DNA from: Halomonas shengliensis
Lineage (GTDB): Bacteria; Pseudomonadota; Gammaproteobacteria; Pseudomonadales; Halomonadaceae
DNA length: 64,000 nt
Reading direction: 5' to 3'
Assembly: GCF_900104135.1 (NCBI RefSeq)
Contig: NZ_FNIV01000002.1
Coordinates: 124,001 to 188,000 of the forward strand
Shown here: positions 31,416 to 42,229 of the stretch, one piece after another
Position numbering within the stretch: position 1 is the stretch's first letter
How the letters are laid out: every line of letters begins with the position of its first letter
Translations under genes and position numbers: made by a program
Notes under the pieces: generated by a model
Database searches by the model: none
Seen by the model: the letters and a program-made list of their open reading frames with translations, nothing else
What the model was told of the DNA's origin: nothing

Positions 31416-31470
31416 CCTCAAGATGGAAAAGAATTTAAATAAAACCTTTAATTCCACAAAGGAATATCAA
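31416..31470 (-). promoter_or_regulatory. AT-rich promoter/operator region before the YeeE-type gene
   Basis: This tract is strikingly AT-rich in a GC-rich genome. It contains TTTAAAT and TATTT elements suitable as a -10 and the 15-bp dyad ATTCC-N5-GGAAT at 31451-31465. The dyad lies where an operator would be; it resembles the ATTC-gap-GAAT sites of sulfide-responsive ArsR-type repressors, but the spacing differs, so the regulator is unknown. Confidence 0.5.
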
Positions 31471-31492
31471 TGTCGTCCTCGGCCCTGACCGA

Positions 31493-31519
31493 CGACGGGC
31501 GCCACCGGGGCGCCCGTCG
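31493..31519 (-). terminator. Stem-loop downstream of trpS
   Basis: 11-bp perfect stem (CGACGGGCGCC/GGCGCCCGTCG) with a 5-nt loop, 30 bases after the trpS stop. No T-run follows on the minus strand, so the terminator call is moderate. Confidence 0.5.
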
Positions 31520-31548
31520 AGGAGGGAGAGTCGGCAAGGGAGAACAGC

Positions 31549-32574
31549 CTAGACGAAGCGGCCCAGGCCGGCGGCGTGGCGCAGGCGCTCCATCAGCGGC
31601 GCCGCCTCGGCGCGGGCGCGCTCGGCGCCCTTGAGCAGCACCTGCTCGATATGGCCGGGGTCCTCCAGCAGCGCCTGGTAGCGCTCGCGGGGCTCGCGCA
31701 GGTGCTCGTTGAGGTACTCGAAGACGCGGTTCTTGGCCTCGCCCCAGCCGATGCCAGCCGCGTACTCGTCGCGCATGGCCGCGGTCTCCTCGGCGCTGGC
31801 GAAGGCGGAGTAGATCTGGAACAGGGTGCAGGTATCGGGGTCCTTGGGCTCGCCGGGCTCCAGGGAGTTGGTCTTGATCTTGCGCACCAGCTTGAGCAGC
31901 TTCTTCTCGGAGACGAACAGCGGGATGGTGTTGTTGTAGCTCTTGGACATCTTGCGCCCGTCGAGGCCGTTGAGCACCTCCACCTTCTCGTCCACCGCCG
32001 CCTCGGGCAGGGTGAAGAACTGCCCCTTGTAGAGGTGGTTGAAGCGCCCGGCCATGTCGCGGGCCATCTCGATGTGCTGGATCTGGTCACGCCCCACCGG
32101 CACCTTGTTGGCGTTGAACATCAGGATGTCGGCGGCCATCAGCACCGGGTAGCCGAACAGGCCCATGGTGATGCCCTTGTCCGGGTCCTGGTTGCCGGCG
32201 GCCTCGTTCTCCGCCACCGCCGCCTTGTAGGCATGGGCGCGATTCATCAGCCCTTTGGCGCAGACGCAGGAGAGCATCCAGGTCAGCTCGGGGATCTCGG
32301 GGATGTCCGACTGGCGATAGAAGATGGCGTTGTCGGTATCCAGGCCCAGGGCCAGCCAGGTGGCGGCGATCTCCAGGCGCGACTCCTGCACCCGGCGCGG
32401 GTCCTGGCACTTGATCAGCGCATGCAGGTCGGCGAGGAAGTAGTAGGACTGGACGTTGGGGTCCTGGCTCGCCTCGATGGCGGGCTTGATGGCGCCGACA
32501 TAGTTGCCGAGGTGGGGGGTACCGGTGGTGGTGATGCCGGTGAGAACGCGGGTCTTCTCGGAAGCTGCACTCAT
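31549..32574 (-). CDS. trpS: Tryptophan-tRNA ligase
   Basis: Class Ic aminoacyl-tRNA synthetase. The 341-residue protein has the HIGH-like motif TTGTPHLGNYVGA, the dimer and Trp-binding region SYYFLADLHAL, LGYPVLMAADILMF-type block (FGYPVLMAADIL) and the KMSKS loop as GRKMSKSYNN. The start ATG 32574 follows the promoter-proximal tail; the upstream ribosome site is weak. It lies 80 bp after ald, on the same strand. Confidence 0.96.
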   Translation of the reverse strand: MSAASEKTRVLTGITTTGTPHLGNYVGAIKPAIEASQDPNVQSYYFLADLHALIKCQDPRRVQESRLEIAATWLALGLDTDNAIFYRQSDIPEIPELTWMLSCVCAKGLMNRAHAYKAAVAENEAAGNQDPDKGITMGLFGYPVLMAADILMFNANKVPVGRDQIQHIEMARDMAGRFNHLYKGQFFTLPEAAVDEKVEVLNGLDGRKMSKSYNNTIPLFVSEKKLLKLVRKIKTNSLEPGEPKDPDTCTLFQIYSAFASAEETAAMRDEYAAGIGWGEAKNRVFEYLNEHLREPRERYQALLEDPGHIEQVLLKGAERARAEAAPLMERLRHAAGLGRFV

Positions 32575-32654
32575 GGGGTAAGCGGACTCTGCGATGCGGA
32601 AATGGCCGCTATGGTAACGCGGGGCCCCGATCAAGGCGACCGGGGCCCGCTCGC

Positions 32655-33770
32655 TTACCCCAGCAGGTCGGCCGGGTCGACGGCATCAAGGCCGAAGGCG
32701 TCCGCCACCGCCTGGTAGGTCACCCGACCGTCATGGACATTGAGACCCGGCAGGAAATGCGGGTCATCGGCCAGCGCCTTCTGCCAGCCCTTGTCGGCCA
32801 GTGCGAGCACGAACGGCAGGGTGGCGTTGGTGAGCGCCTGGGTGGAGGTGCGCGCCACCGCCCCGGGCATGTTCGCCACGCAGTAGTGGACCACGCCATC
32901 CACCACGTAGGTAGGCTCGGCGTGGGTGGTGGGCCTGCTGGTCTCGAAGCAGCCGCCCTGGTCGATGGCCACGTCCACCAGCACGCTGCCGGGCTTCATC
33001 TCGGCGAGCATCTCGCGGGTGATCAGCTTGGGGGCGGCGGCACCGGGGATCAGCACGGCCCCGACGATCAGGTCGCTCTCGCGCACCGCCTCGTCGATGG
33101 CATCCGCGGTGGAGAAGACCGTCTTCATGCGCCCCTGGTAGCGGTCGTCGAGGGTCTCGAGCCTCGGGATCGACTTGTCCAGCACCGTCACCTCGGCGCC
33201 GAGGCCCAGCGCCATGCGCGCGGCGTTCTCGCCCACCACGCCGCCGCCGATCACCGCGACCTTAGCCGGGGCCACGCCAGGCACCCCGGGCAGCAGCACG
33301 CCGGCACCGCCCTGGGCCTTCTCCAGGCTGTGGGCGCCGGCCTGGATCGCCATGCGCCCGGCCACGGTGCTCATCGGCGCCAGCAGCGGCAAACCGCCCT
33401 GGCGGTCGGTGATGGTCTCGTAGGCGATGCAGGTGGCGCCGCTCGCCATCAGGCCGCGAGTCAGCGGCTCCTCGGCGGCGAGGTGCAGGTAGGTGAAGAG
33501 CGTCTGGCCCTCCTTCAGGCGGGCGACCTCCTCGGGCTGGGGTTCCTTGACCTTGAGGATCAGCTCGGCGCCGTCCCAGAGGCGCGCCACGTCCGCCTCG
33601 ATGCGGGCGCCGGCGGCCTCATAGGCGGCATCGGCGAAGCCGGCGCCCTCGCCCGCCCCGGCCTGCACCGTGACCGTGTGGCCGCGCCCGGCCAGCTCCC
33701 GGGCGCCGGTGGGGGTCAGGGCGACGCGGTACTCGTGGTTCTTGACCTCCTTGGGCACGGCGATCTGCAT
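32655..33770 (-). CDS. ald: Alanine dehydrogenase
   Basis: Catalyses reversible NAD-dependent deamination of alanine to pyruvate and ammonium. The 371-residue protein begins [20 protein letters not shown] and has the active-site Lys and His region [31 protein letters not shown], the Rossmann motif [39 protein letters not shown] and [10 protein letters not shown] perfect AGGAGG lies 4 bp before the ATG. The 181-bp region upstream has a weak extended -10 (TGCTGTAAT) on the minus strand but no site I can assign to a regulator. Confidence 0.96.
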   Translation of the reverse strand: MQIAVPKEVKNHEYRVALTPTGARELAGRGHTVTVQAGAGEGAGFADAAYEAAGARIEADVARLWDGAELILKVKEPQPEEVARLKEGQTLFTYLHLAAEEPLTRGLMASGATCIAYETITDRQGGLPLLAPMSTVAGRMAIQAGAHSLEKAQGGAGVLLPGVPGVAPAKVAVIGGGVVGENAARMALGLGAEVTVLDKSIPRLETLDDRYQGRMKTVFSTADAIDEAVRESDLIVGAVLIPGAAAPKLITREMLAEMKPGSVLVDVAIDQGGCFETSRPTTHAEPTYVVDGVVHYCVANMPGAVARTSTQALTNATLPFVLALADKGWQKALADDPHFLPGLNVHDGRVTYQAVADAFGLDAVDPADLLG

Positions 33771-33951
33771 GGGGCCTCCTGGTGTCGTGATGGGGGATCG
33801 TTCGGCCACCATTACAGCACAGGCAGAGCATCCACGAAGGGTCCACGCTGCATTTCAACAAGAATCCACGCAATCCAGCGTCGCCACCGAAAATCCTGTG
33901 ACGGGAGGGGAACGAGACAGAAAGGCTTTCGGCACCGACCGCCCGGATCGC

Positions 33952-34281
33952 TCAGGCGCCGCCGTCGGGGCGCCCGGTGCCGCAGCGCCAGCAGGTATCG
34001 AAGACGCCCTCCAGCGTCTCGCCACAGCCCGGGCAGCGCCAGGCCGGCGCCTCGCTCTCCCCGGAAAGGGCCTGCCGGATCAGCGCCTCGGCGCGCTCGC
34101 GGTTGTGGGGGCGCACCCAGACCTCGGGCTCGCACTCGGTGAGGGGCAGCTCGCCGGCGCCGCCGCCCAGGGTCATGTTGCGCAGCTCGACGGGGATCCC
34201 CGCCGCCGCCAGCAGGTTGCGCACATGGCCGACCAGCAGCGCATTGGCGTGGGCGAAGACGCGGACCGAGTCGGGGGACAT
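33952..34281 (-). CDS. DUF2007-type protein with C-terminal zinc ribbon
   Basis: 109 residues. The N-terminal two thirds match the DUF2007 pattern (VFAHANALLVGHVRNLLAAAGIPVELRN, here quoted in pieces of that block, then EVWVRPHNRERAEALI), a small alpha/beta fold sometimes called a putative signal-transducing domain. The C-terminus adds a zinc ribbon with CPGC near residue 83 and CWRCG near residue 96. No function is established. It follows rlmI by 14 bp on the minus strand. Confidence 0.8.
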   Translation of the reverse strand: MSPDSVRVFAHANALLVGHVRNLLAAAGIPVELRNMTLGGGAGELPLTECEPEVWVRPHNRERAEALIRQALSGESEAPAWRCPGCGETLEGVFDTCWRCGTGRPDGGA

Positions 34282-34295
34282 GCGACGCTCCCGGC

Positions 34296-35489
34296 TCAGT
34301 CGCGGAAGACGCGCACGCCCAGCGCCTTGAGGTAGCTGGTCTCGGGGATGGCCGGGTGTACCGGATGGTCCGCCCCCTGGTGGCCCTGGAAGAGCACCTG
34401 GCCGTGGCGGTCCTGGTGGCGCACCGCGCCGCGCACCACCTCCATCAGCCGCTCCGGCGCCAGATGCATGGAGCAGGAGGCCGAGAGCAGCAGGCCGTCG
34501 CGACCCAGCAGGCGCATCGCCTCGCGGTTGAGCCTGGCGTAGGCGCGCTCGCCGGCGGGGATGTCCTTGCGCTTCTTGATGAAGGCGGGCGGGTCGAGGA
34601 TCACCACGTCGAACTGCTCGCCCTCCGCCTTGAGCGCCGCCAGCGCCTCGAAGGCATCGCCCTCGCCCACCGCGACCTGCTCGTGCAGGCCGTTCAGGGC
34701 GGCGTTCTCGGCCACCCGCTCCAGGGCCGCCGCCGAGGCGTCCACGCAGAGCACCTCGCTGGCGCCATGGGCCGCCGCCTGCACACCCCAGCCACCGACG
34801 TAGCTGAACAGGTCCAGCACCCGCTTGCCGGCCACCAGCTGGTTGAGCCAGGCGCGGTTGGCGCGGTGATCATAGAACCAGCCGGTCTTCTGGCCGTCGA
34901 GCACCGGCGCGGCGAAGCGCACGCCGTTCTCCTCCAGCAGCACCGGGTCGGCCACCTCGCCCTTGACCACCTCCACGCCTTGCTCGAGGCCCTCCTGGCG
35001 ACGGCCGCTGGTGTCGTTACGCAGCACCACCGTGGTCGGCGCGAGCACCTTGTCCAGGGCGTCGAGCAGCTCGGGCAGCACCGCCTGCATGCCGGCGGTG
35101 CTGAGCTGCACCACCAAGGTGTCGCCGAAGCGGTCGATCACCAGGCCCGGCAGCAGGTCGCCCTCGCCGTGCACCAGCCGGTAGAAGGGCGCGGCGAAGA
35201 GGCGCTGGCGCAGCGCCAGCGCCTGGTTGAGGCGGTGCACCAGCAGCGAGCGGTCGAGCCCCTGCTTGGGGTCTCGGGAGACCAGCCGCGCGCAGATCAG
35301 CGAGTGCGGATTGACGTAGGCCACCCCCATCGCCTTGCCGTTGGCGGCCTCCACCACCACCTGGGCGCCGGGCTCAAGGCCCTTGAGCGGGGTGGCATCG
35401 GTATCGATCTCGTTGGAGTAGAGCCACAGGTGGCCGGCCTTGAGGCGGCGGTCGGCGTGCTTCTTGAGGCGCAGGGAGGACAGGGTCAT
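34296..35489 (-). CDS. rlmI: 23S rRNA m5C1962 methyltransferase (RlmI-type)
   Basis: SAM-dependent RNA cytosine-5 methyltransferase of the RlmI family. The 397-residue protein has an N-terminal PUA domain (about 1-75), the SAM motif LDLFSYVGGWGVQAA (around residue 220), VILDPPAFIKKRKD and the catalytic-cysteine block SASCSMHL near residue 335. Lengths and order agree with E. coli RlmI. ATG 35489 has GAGAG upstream. Between mutM and the DUF2007-type gene. Confidence 0.92.
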   Translation of the reverse strand: MTLSSLRLKKHADRRLKAGHLWLYSNEIDTDATPLKGLEPGAQVVVEAANGKAMGVAYVNPHSLICARLVSRDPKQGLDRSLLVHRLNQALALRQRLFAAPFYRLVHGEGDLLPGLVIDRFGDTLVVQLSTAGMQAVLPELLDALDKVLAPTTVVLRNDTSGRRQEGLEQGVEVVKGEVADPVLLEENGVRFAAPVLDGQKTGWFYDHRANRAWLNQLVAGKRVLDLFSYVGGWGVQAAAHGASEVLCVDASAAALERVAENAALNGLHEQVAVGEGDAFEALAALKAEGEQFDVVILDPPAFIKKRKDIPAGERAYARLNREAMRLLGRDGLLLSASCSMHLAPERLMEVVRGAVRHQDRHGQVLFQGHQGADHPVHPAIPETSYLKALGVRVFRD

Positions 35490-35508
35490 GGGAGCTCTCT
35501 CGAAAGGG

Positions 35509-36336
35509 TCAGGTCTGGCAATGGGGGCAGTAGACACTGGCGCGCTGGCCCAGGGTGACCAGGCGCAGCTCGGCGCCGCAGCGTCGGCAGGGCTGGCCAT
35601 GGCGGCCGTAGACGTTGAGGCGCTGCTTGAAGTAGCCGGGTTCGCCGGTACCGCCGACGAAGTCGCGCAAGGTGGTGCCGCCCTGGGTGATCGCCGCGGC
35701 CAGCACCTCCTTCGCGGCGGCGGCGAGGCGCGCGTAGCGCTCGGCCGAAATGCGCCCGGCGGCACGGCGCGGGTCGATGCCGGCCAGGAACAGCGCCTCG
35801 CTGGCGTAGATATTGCCCACCCCCACCACCACGGCGTTGTCCATCAGGAAGGGCTTCACCGCGACGCGACGCCCGCGGGAGAGGCGATGGAGCCGCGCGC
35901 CGTCGAAGGCGTCGGAGAGCGGCTCCGGGCCCAGCCGGGCCAGCCGCGGGTCCTGCTCGACGCTGCCCGCCAGCCAGTCGACGAAGCCGAAGCGCCGCGG
36001 GTCGTGAAAGCGCAACAGGGCGCCGTCGTCGAGCACCAGGTCGAGGTGGTCGTGCTTCCTGGGCAGCTCACCGAGACGGGCGATGCGCAGGCTGCCGGAC
36101 ATCCCCAGGTGCCACAGCAGGGTGCCCGTCGCCTCGCCGCCGACCAGCGGCAGCAGCAGGTACTTGGCGCGCCGCGATAGCGCCCCGACGCGCGCCCCCA
36201 CCAGGCGCTCGACCAGGTCGCCGGGCACCGGCACCCGCAGGCGCGGCTGGCGCACGATCACCTCGGTGATCACGCGCCCCTCGATATGGGGGGCGATGCC
36301 GCGGCGGGTGGTCTCGACTTCAGGCAGCTCGGGCAT
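35509..36336 (-). CDS. mutM: Formamidopyrimidine-DNA glycosylase
   Basis: MutM (Fpg) excises 8-oxoguanine and FaPy lesions. The 275-residue protein begins [14 protein letters not shown], so processing gives the catalytic Pro and Glu; further blocks are [16 protein letters not shown], the H2TH region [14 protein letters not shown] and the zinc finger with CRRC and CPHC (CxxC-16-CxxC), the last five residues from the C-terminus. Everything looks functional. It lies downstream of the rpmG terminator. Confidence 0.97.
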   Translation of the reverse strand: MPELPEVETTRRGIAPHIEGRVITEVIVRQPRLRVPVPGDLVERLVGARVGALSRRAKYLLLPLVGGEATGTLLWHLGMSGSLRIARLGELPRKHDHLDLVLDDGALLRFHDPRRFGFVDWLAGSVEQDPRLARLGPEPLSDAFDGARLHRLSRGRRVAVKPFLMDNAVVVGVGNIYASEALFLAGIDPRRAAGRISAERYARLAAAAKEVLAAAITQGGTTLRDFVGGTGEPGYFKQRLNVYGRHGQPCRRCGAELRLVTLGQRASVYCPHCQT

Positions 36337-36370
36337 GACGGGTCTCGCGAAACAGGCCCCGGAAACGCCA

Positions 36371-36398
36371 GAACCCGGCTGGAGCATCAGCCGGGTTC
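36371..36398 (-). terminator. Terminator after rpmG
   Basis: 11-bp perfect stem (GAACCCGGCTG and complement) with a 6-nt loop, about 40 bases after the rpmG stop; minus-strand continuation TGGCGTTTCC. It likely limits read-through from the ribosomal genes into mutM. Confidence 0.7.
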
Positions 36399-36438
36399 AG
36401 GGCGACAGGCTTGAACACCTGTGGAAGACGACCAAGGA

Positions 36439-36594
36439 TTACTTGATCTTGGCTTCCTTGTACATCACGTGCTTGCGGACCACCGGATCGAACTTCTTCA
36501 TCTCGAGCTTGTCCGGGGTGTTCCGCTTGTTCTTGTCGGTGGTGTAGAAGTGGCCGGTACCGGCGCTGGACACCATTCTGATCTTGTCGCGCAT
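36439..36594 (-). CDS. rpmG: 50S ribosomal protein L33
   Basis: A 51-residue basic protein starting [17 protein letters not shown], with [20 protein letters not shown], the standard gammaproteobacterial L33 sequence without the zinc cysteines. ATG 36594 has a CTAGGGAGCA ribosome site. It follows rpmB by 26 bp, the universal rpmB-rpmG pair. Confidence 0.97.
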   Translation of the reverse strand: MRDKIRMVSSAGTGHFYTTDKNKRNTPDKLEMKKFDPVVRKHVMYKEAKIK

Positions 36595-36620
36595 GACTGC
36601 TGCTCCCTAGGTGGAATCGC

Positions 36621-36857
36621 TTAGACGGCTTCGCCGCGCTTGCGGATATCGCCGAGCACTGCCTCGATACCCTTCTTGTCGATGATGCGCATGCCCTTGG
36701 AGGAGACGCGCAGCTTGACGAAACGGTTCTCGGACTCGACCCAGAAGCGATGGGTGTGCAGGTTCGGCAGGAACCGGCGACGGGTCTTGCGCTGGGAGTG
36801 TGAAACGTTGTTACCAGTCACCGGGCGCTTGCCGGTAACCTGACATACTTTGGACAT
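36621..36857 (-). CDS. rpmB: 50S ribosomal protein L28
   Basis: A 78-residue ribosomal protein, [20 protein letters not shown] followed by the basic block [12 protein letters not shown] and [21 protein letters not shown] 36857 has GGAGGCTC upstream. First gene of the rpmB-rpmG operon. Confidence 0.98.
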   Translation of the reverse strand: MSKVCQVTGKRPVTGNNVSHSQRKTRRRFLPNLHTHRFWVESENRFVKLRVSSKGMRIIDKKGIEAVLGDIRKRGEAV

Positions 36858-36968
36858 GGGAGCCTCCAACCACTGGCCAGGTGTTCAACCACCTGTTGTG
36901 TTCAAAACCTGTCGGGCAAACCGGGGAGATCCCGTGACATTTGACCCAAGGGAATTCAAAGGCTGCAC

Positions 36969-36997
36969 TTTATACCAGAGACCGCCCCGCCGGACAA
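36969..36997 (-). promoter_or_regulatory. Candidate rpmB promoter
   Basis: Minus strand TTGTCC (36997-36992), 17 bp, TATAAA (36974-36969). The -10 context GGTATAAAG is the same as at the rpsB promoter. Predicted start near 36962, about 105 nt before rpmB. A further TATAAT on the minus strand at 37124-37119 has only a weak -35. The rest of this 293-bp spacer contains no gene I can support. Confidence 0.65.
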
Positions 36998-37150
36998 GCC
37001 CGGAGCGCGAGCGAAGGCAGGGCCCCGCGTCAGCGAGGACGATACGGAGGGCGACTGGCGATGGGCAGGCGCTTGGCAGGCGACCCGAGCGATCGGGGCC
37101 GGGCGCAGCCGAGGCAGCATTATAGAGGAAGCGTCGCCCCGCGTCATGTC

Positions 37151-37825
37151 CTACAGCCACCCCCGTTCGGCGAAGGAGACCACCTCGCCGTCGCCCACCA
37201 CGAAATGGTCGAGCACGCGGATCTCGAAGAGTCCCAGGGCCTCGCGCAGCCGTTCGGTGATGCGCCGGTCGGCGTCACTGGGCTCGGCCACCCCCGAGGG
37301 GTGGTTGTGGGCGAGGATCAACGCCCCGGCGCCCAGCTCCAGGGCGCGCCGCGCCACCTCGCGGGGGTAGACCGAGGCGCTGTCCAGGGTGCCGCGGAAC
37401 AGCGACTCGTAGCGGATCACCCGGTGCTGGGTATCGAGGAAGAGGGCGGCGAACTCCTCGTGCCCCAGGTGGCGCAGCTGGCTGGCCAGGTAGGCGCGCA
37501 CCAGGGTCGGCGAGGTCAGCGCCTCACCCCGCGCCAGCTGGCTGGCCAGGTGGCGCCGCGAGAGTTCGAGGGTCGCCTGGAGCTGCACGTACTTGGCGTC
37601 GCCCATGCCCCGGGCGGCGCAGAAGCGCTCGCGGCTGGCCTCCAAGAGCTGGCGCAGGCCACCGAACTCCAGCAGCAGGTCCCGGGCGAGGTCCACCGCC
37701 GAGCGTCCCGGCACGCCCACGCGCAGGAAGATCGCCAGGAGCTCGGCATCCGACAGCACCTCCGGCCCCAGTGCCAGGAGCTTCTCCCGGGGACGCTCCC
37801 CCTCCGGCCACTCGCGGATCGACAT
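37151..37825 (-). CDS. radC: RadC family JAB/MPN domain protein
   Basis: 224 residues: an N-terminal helix-hairpin-helix region (about 1-100, [13 protein letters not shown]) and a C-terminal MPN+ (JAMM) domain with the metal motif [14 protein letters not shown]. Despite its name RadC is not a proven repair factor. ATG 37825 has GAGGGGG upstream. It is divergent from coaBC, the order seen in Pseudomonas (radC-coaBC-dut-algC-argB). Confidence 0.94.
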   Translation of the reverse strand: MSIREWPEGERPREKLLALGPEVLSDAELLAIFLRVGVPGRSAVDLARDLLLEFGGLRQLLEASRERFCAARGMGDAKYVQLQATLELSRRHLASQLARGEALTSPTLVRAYLASQLRHLGHEEFAALFLDTQHRVIRYESLFRGTLDSASVYPREVARRALELGAGALILAHNHPSGVAEPSDADRRITERLREALGLFEIRVLDHFVVGDGEVVSFAERGWL

Positions 37826-37941
37826 CGCCACCCCCTCCCTGTCGCCTGACCTCAGTGTAGCCACTGCTCGGCGAGCGCCGCTCGGCTACGCAAGGTCGGG
37901 CCCCGGTGGTAAGGTAGGCGGCTGATATCGACGCCGGACCC

Positions 37942-39267
37942 ATGCCCATGTCAACGCCCTCCGGATCCCTCACAGGCCAGCGCGTGCTGCTCGGCATCAG
38001 CGCCGGCATCGCCGCCTACAAGAGCGCCCTGCTCGCCCGCCTGCTCAAGCAGGCCGGTGCCGAGGTGCGCGTGGTCATGACCGACGGCGCCCAGGCCTTC
38101 ATCACCCCGCTGACGTTCCAGGCGCTGACCGGCGAGCCGGTGCGCACCTCGCTGCTCGACCCCGAGGCCGAGGCGGGCATGGGCCATATCGAGCTGGCCC
38201 GCTGGGCCGACACCCTCCTGATCGCCCCGGCCACCGCCGACCTGATGGCGCGTCTGGCCGCCGGCATGGCCGACGACCTGCTCACCACCCTGTGCCTGGC
38301 CAGCCGGGCCGAGAGGGTGATGGCCCCGGCCATGAACCAGGCGATGTGGGCCCACCCGGCGACGCGGCGCAATGCCGCCCGGCTCGCCGAGGATGGCTGG
38401 CGCCTGCTGGGGCCGGACAGCGGCGACCAGGCCTGCGGCGACGTCGGCCCGGGCCGCATGCTGGAACCCGAGGCGATCCTCGCCGCGCTGCTGCCGGCGG
38501 CATCCGTCGCCAAACCGTCGAGGGAGCCGGCAGCGGACGACGCGTCCTCACCCGTCAGCGGGGCGGCGGCGGACCTGCATATCACCATCACCGCCGGCCC
38601 CACCCGGGAGCCGCTGGACCCGGTGCGTTACCTCTCCAACCACAGCTCCGGCAAGATGGGCTATGCCCTGGCCGAGGCTGCCGCGGCGCTGGGCGCCCGG
38701 GTCACCCTGATCAGCGGCCCGGTGGCCCTGCCCTGCCCCGCCGGGGTGGAGTGTCTGCCGGTGGAGACGGCCGGCGAGATGCACGCCGCCGCCCAGCGGC
38801 TGGCGCCCGAGAGCGACCTGTTCATCGGCTGCGCCGCGGTGGCCGACTACCGCGCCGAGGCCGCCGCCGAGCACAAGATCAAGAAGGTGGAGGGCGAGGA
38901 CGTCCTGACCCTGCGACTGGTCAAGAACCCCGACATCATCGCCGCGGTGGCCGCCCTGCCCGAGGCCAGCCGGCCGCTGGTGGTGGGCTTCGCCGCCGAG
39001 ACCCGGGACGTGGAGCACTACGCCCGGGACAAGCTCGCCCGAAAGGGGCTGGACATGGTCGTCGCCAACGACGTCTCCCGCGAGGGCCTCGGCTTCGGCG
39101 CCGACGACAACGCCGCGGTGCTGCTGTGGCGCGAAGGAGGCCGCCAGGCGTCGCCGCAGGGCGACGATCTCGGCCGCGACGCCCTACCCCCGCAGCCCAA
39201 GGCGCGGCTCGCCGAGGCGATCCTGCGCCGCGCCCTGGCCTGCCTCGCCGCCCGGCAGGCCCCCTGA
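37942..39267 (+). CDS. coaBC: Bifunctional phosphopantothenoylcysteine decarboxylase/phosphopantothenate-cysteine ligase
   Basis: Carries out two steps of coenzyme A synthesis. The 441-residue protein has the FMN-dependent CoaC half (about 1-185) with LGISAGIAAYKSA, the catalytic His in GHIELARWAD, and MAPAMNQAMW, then a Pro/Ala/Ser linker (about 180-210), and the CoaB half with ITAGPTREPLDPVRYLSNHSSG (shown in part), AVADYR and KIKK. The linker is longer than in E. coli. ATG 37942 or the Met two codons later could start it. Confidence 0.95.
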   Translation: MPMSTPSGSLTGQRVLLGISAGIAAYKSALLARLLKQAGAEVRVVMTDGAQAFITPLTFQALTGEPVRTSLLDPEAEAGMGHIELARWADTLLIAPATADLMARLAAGMADDLLTTLCLASRAERVMAPAMNQAMWAHPATRRNAARLAEDGWRLLGPDSGDQACGDVGPGRMLEPEAILAALLPAASVAKPSREPAADDASSPVSGAAADLHITITAGPTREPLDPVRYLSNHSSGKMGYALAEAAAALGARVTLISGPVALPCPAGVECLPVETAGEMHAAAQRLAPESDLFIGCAAVADYRAEAAAEHKIKKVEGEDVLTLRLVKNPDIIAAVAALPEASRPLVVGFAAETRDVEHYARDKLARKGLDMVVANDVSREGLGFGADDNAAVLLWREGGRQASPQGDDLGRDALPPQPKARLAEAILRRALACLAARQAP

Positions 39268-39294
39268 CCGACACCAAGACTTCCAGGAAACCCG

Positions 39295-39762
39295 ATGCCC
39301 GTACCCGCCACCTCCCCGCGCCTCGCCGTGAAGCTCCTCGACGAGCGCCTGCGCGACCACCTGCCCCGCTACGCCAGCGAAGGTTCCGCCGGCATGGACC
39401 TGCGCGCCCTGCTCGACGCCCCGCTGACCCTGGCCCCGGGCCAGTGCGAGCTGGTGGGCACCGGGCTTGCCGTGCACATCGCCGACCCGGGCCTCGCCGG
39501 CTTGATCCTGCCGCGCTCGGGGCTGGGCCACAAGCACGGCATCGTGCTCGGCAACCTGGTGGGGCTGATCGACTCCGACTACCAGGGCGAGCTGATGATC
39601 TCGGTGTGGAACCGTGGTACGGCCGACTTCACCGTCGAGCCCTTCGAGCGCCTGGCACAGTTCGTGCTTGTTCCCGTGGTGCAGGCCGCGCTCGAGGTCG
39701 TGGAGGACTTCGACGCCAGCCGGCGAGGCGACGGCGGTTTCGGCAGCTCGGGCCGACACTGA
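39295..39762 (+). CDS. dut: dUTP diphosphatase
   Basis: Homotrimeric dUTPase that keeps uracil out of DNA. The 155-residue protein shows all five motifs in order: [46 protein letters not shown] and the glycine-rich C-terminal arm [13 protein letters not shown]. 27 bp after coaBC; same operon. Confidence 0.97.
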   Translation: MPVPATSPRLAVKLLDERLRDHLPRYASEGSAGMDLRALLDAPLTLAPGQCELVGTGLAVHIADPGLAGLILPRSGLGHKHGIVLGNLVGLIDSDYQGELMISVWNRGTADFTVEPFERLAQFVLVPVVQAALEVVEDFDASRRGDGGFGSSGRH

Positions 39763-39805
39763 CGCCGGCCGCCCACGACACCCCACTTCAGGACAAGGAC
39801 CTCCC

Positions 39806-41200
39806 ATGACAGTCGACACCCAGACCGTTCCCGCCTCCATCTTCCGCGCCTACGACATCCGCGGCATCGTCGACGACACCCTCAGCGAGGCGAGCGTCGA
39901 GGCGATCGGCCGCGCCATCGGCAGCGAGGCGGCCGCGCGCGGCGAGGCCACGGTGGTGGTGGCCCGCGACGGCCGCCTCTCGGGCCCGCGCCTCAAGGAC
40001 GCCCTGGTGCGCGGCCTGACCGCCGCCGGCCGCGACGTCATCGATATCGGCATGGTGCCCACCCCGGTGCTCTACTTCGCCACCCACGCCCTGGACGGCA
40101 CCGCCTCGGGCGTGATGGTCACCGGCAGCCACAACCCCCCGGACTACAACGGCTTCAAGATCGTGCTCGCCGGCGAGACCCTCTCCGGCGACGCCATCAC
40201 CGCGCTGCACACCCGCATCGTCGAGGATGACCTCACCGAGGGAGAGGGCGGCGTGCGCCAGGTGGACGTGCGCGACGCCTACCTGGCACGGATCCTGGCC
40301 GACGTGCGCCTGGAGCGCCCGCTCAAGGCGGTGGTGGACTGCGGCAATGGCGTGGCCGGCGAGCTGGGGCCGCAGCTGGTGGAGAAGCTCGGCGTCGAGA
40401 CCCTCCCGCTGTTCGCCGAGATCGACGGCACCTTCCCCAACCACCACCCGGACCCGGGCAAGCCCGAGAACCTCGAGGACCTGATCTGCGTGGTGCAGGA
40501 GAGCGGCGCCGACATCGGCCTGGCCTTCGACGGCGACGGCGACCGTCTGGGGGTGATCACCCCCCGGGGCAGGCTGATCTACCCCGACCACCTGATGATG
40601 GCCTTCGCCGAGGACATGCTGACCCGCAACCCGGGGGCGAAGGTGATCTTCGACGTCAAGTGCACCGGCAACCTGGCCCGGGTGATCGATGAGGCGGGTG
40701 GCGAGCCCGAGATGTGGCGCACCGGCCACTCGCTGATCAAGGCGCGCATGAAGGAGACCGGCGCCCTGCTGGCCGGCGAGATGAGTGGCCACATCTTCTT
40801 CAAGGAGCGCTGGTACGGCTTCGACGACGGCCTCTACGGCGCCGCCCGCCTGCTGGAGATCCTCTCCCGCCAGGCGCTGGACGCCGACGCCTTCTTCGAT
40901 CGCTTCCCCCAGGACAAGGGCACCCCGGAGATCAACGTCGGCGTCAGCGACGACACCAAGTTCGACCTGGTGGCACGCCTGGCCCGCGAGGGCGACTTCG
41001 GCGAGGAGGGCGTCAAGACCACCCTGGACGGGATCCGCGTCGACTACCCCGACGGCTGGGGCCTGTGCCGCGCCTCCAACACCACCCCGGTGCTGGTGCT
41101 GCGCTTCGAGGGCAAGAGCGACGCCGCGCTTTCGCGCATCAAGGCGCGCTTCGCCGACGCCCTGGCCCAGGTGGCGCCCGAGCTGGACGTGGCGCTCTGA
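39806..41200 (+). CDS. algC: Phosphomannomutase/phosphoglucomutase (AlgC-type)
   Basis: Alpha-D-phosphohexomutase interconverting mannose- and glucose-6- and 1-phosphates for LPS and exopolysaccharide precursors. The 464-residue protein has the AlgC four-domain layout: FRAYDIRGIV at the start, phosphoserine loop TGSHNPPDYNGFK, metal loop AFDGDGDRLGV, sugar-specificity loop GEMSGHIFF, and phosphate-binding RASNTTPVLVLRFE. Placement between dut and argB matches Pseudomonas algC. Confidence 0.95.
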   Translation: MTVDTQTVPASIFRAYDIRGIVDDTLSEASVEAIGRAIGSEAAARGEATVVVARDGRLSGPRLKDALVRGLTAAGRDVIDIGMVPTPVLYFATHALDGTASGVMVTGSHNPPDYNGFKIVLAGETLSGDAITALHTRIVEDDLTEGEGGVRQVDVRDAYLARILADVRLERPLKAVVDCGNGVAGELGPQLVEKLGVETLPLFAEIDGTFPNHHPDPGKPENLEDLICVVQESGADIGLAFDGDGDRLGVITPRGRLIYPDHLMMAFAEDMLTRNPGAKVIFDVKCTGNLARVIDEAGGEPEMWRTGHSLIKARMKETGALLAGEMSGHIFFKERWYGFDDGLYGAARLLEILSRQALDADAFFDRFPQDKGTPEINVGVSDDTKFDLVARLAREGDFGEEGVKTTLDGIRVDYPDGWGLCRASNTTPVLVLRFEGKSDAALSRIKARFADALAQVAPELDVAL

Positions 41201-41208
41201 GCCCGTGA

Positions 41209-42174
<966 letters not shown>

Positions 42175-42229
42175 TCCGGCTGCCGCGGCCCTGGCGTCGC
42201 GGCGGGCGCCCGACTAGCATGGCTCGACC

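Noticed and set aside
37119..37124. TATAAT on the minus strand as a second rpmB promoter
   Set aside because: No credible -35 at 16-18 bp; the site at 36974 has both boxes and was preferred.
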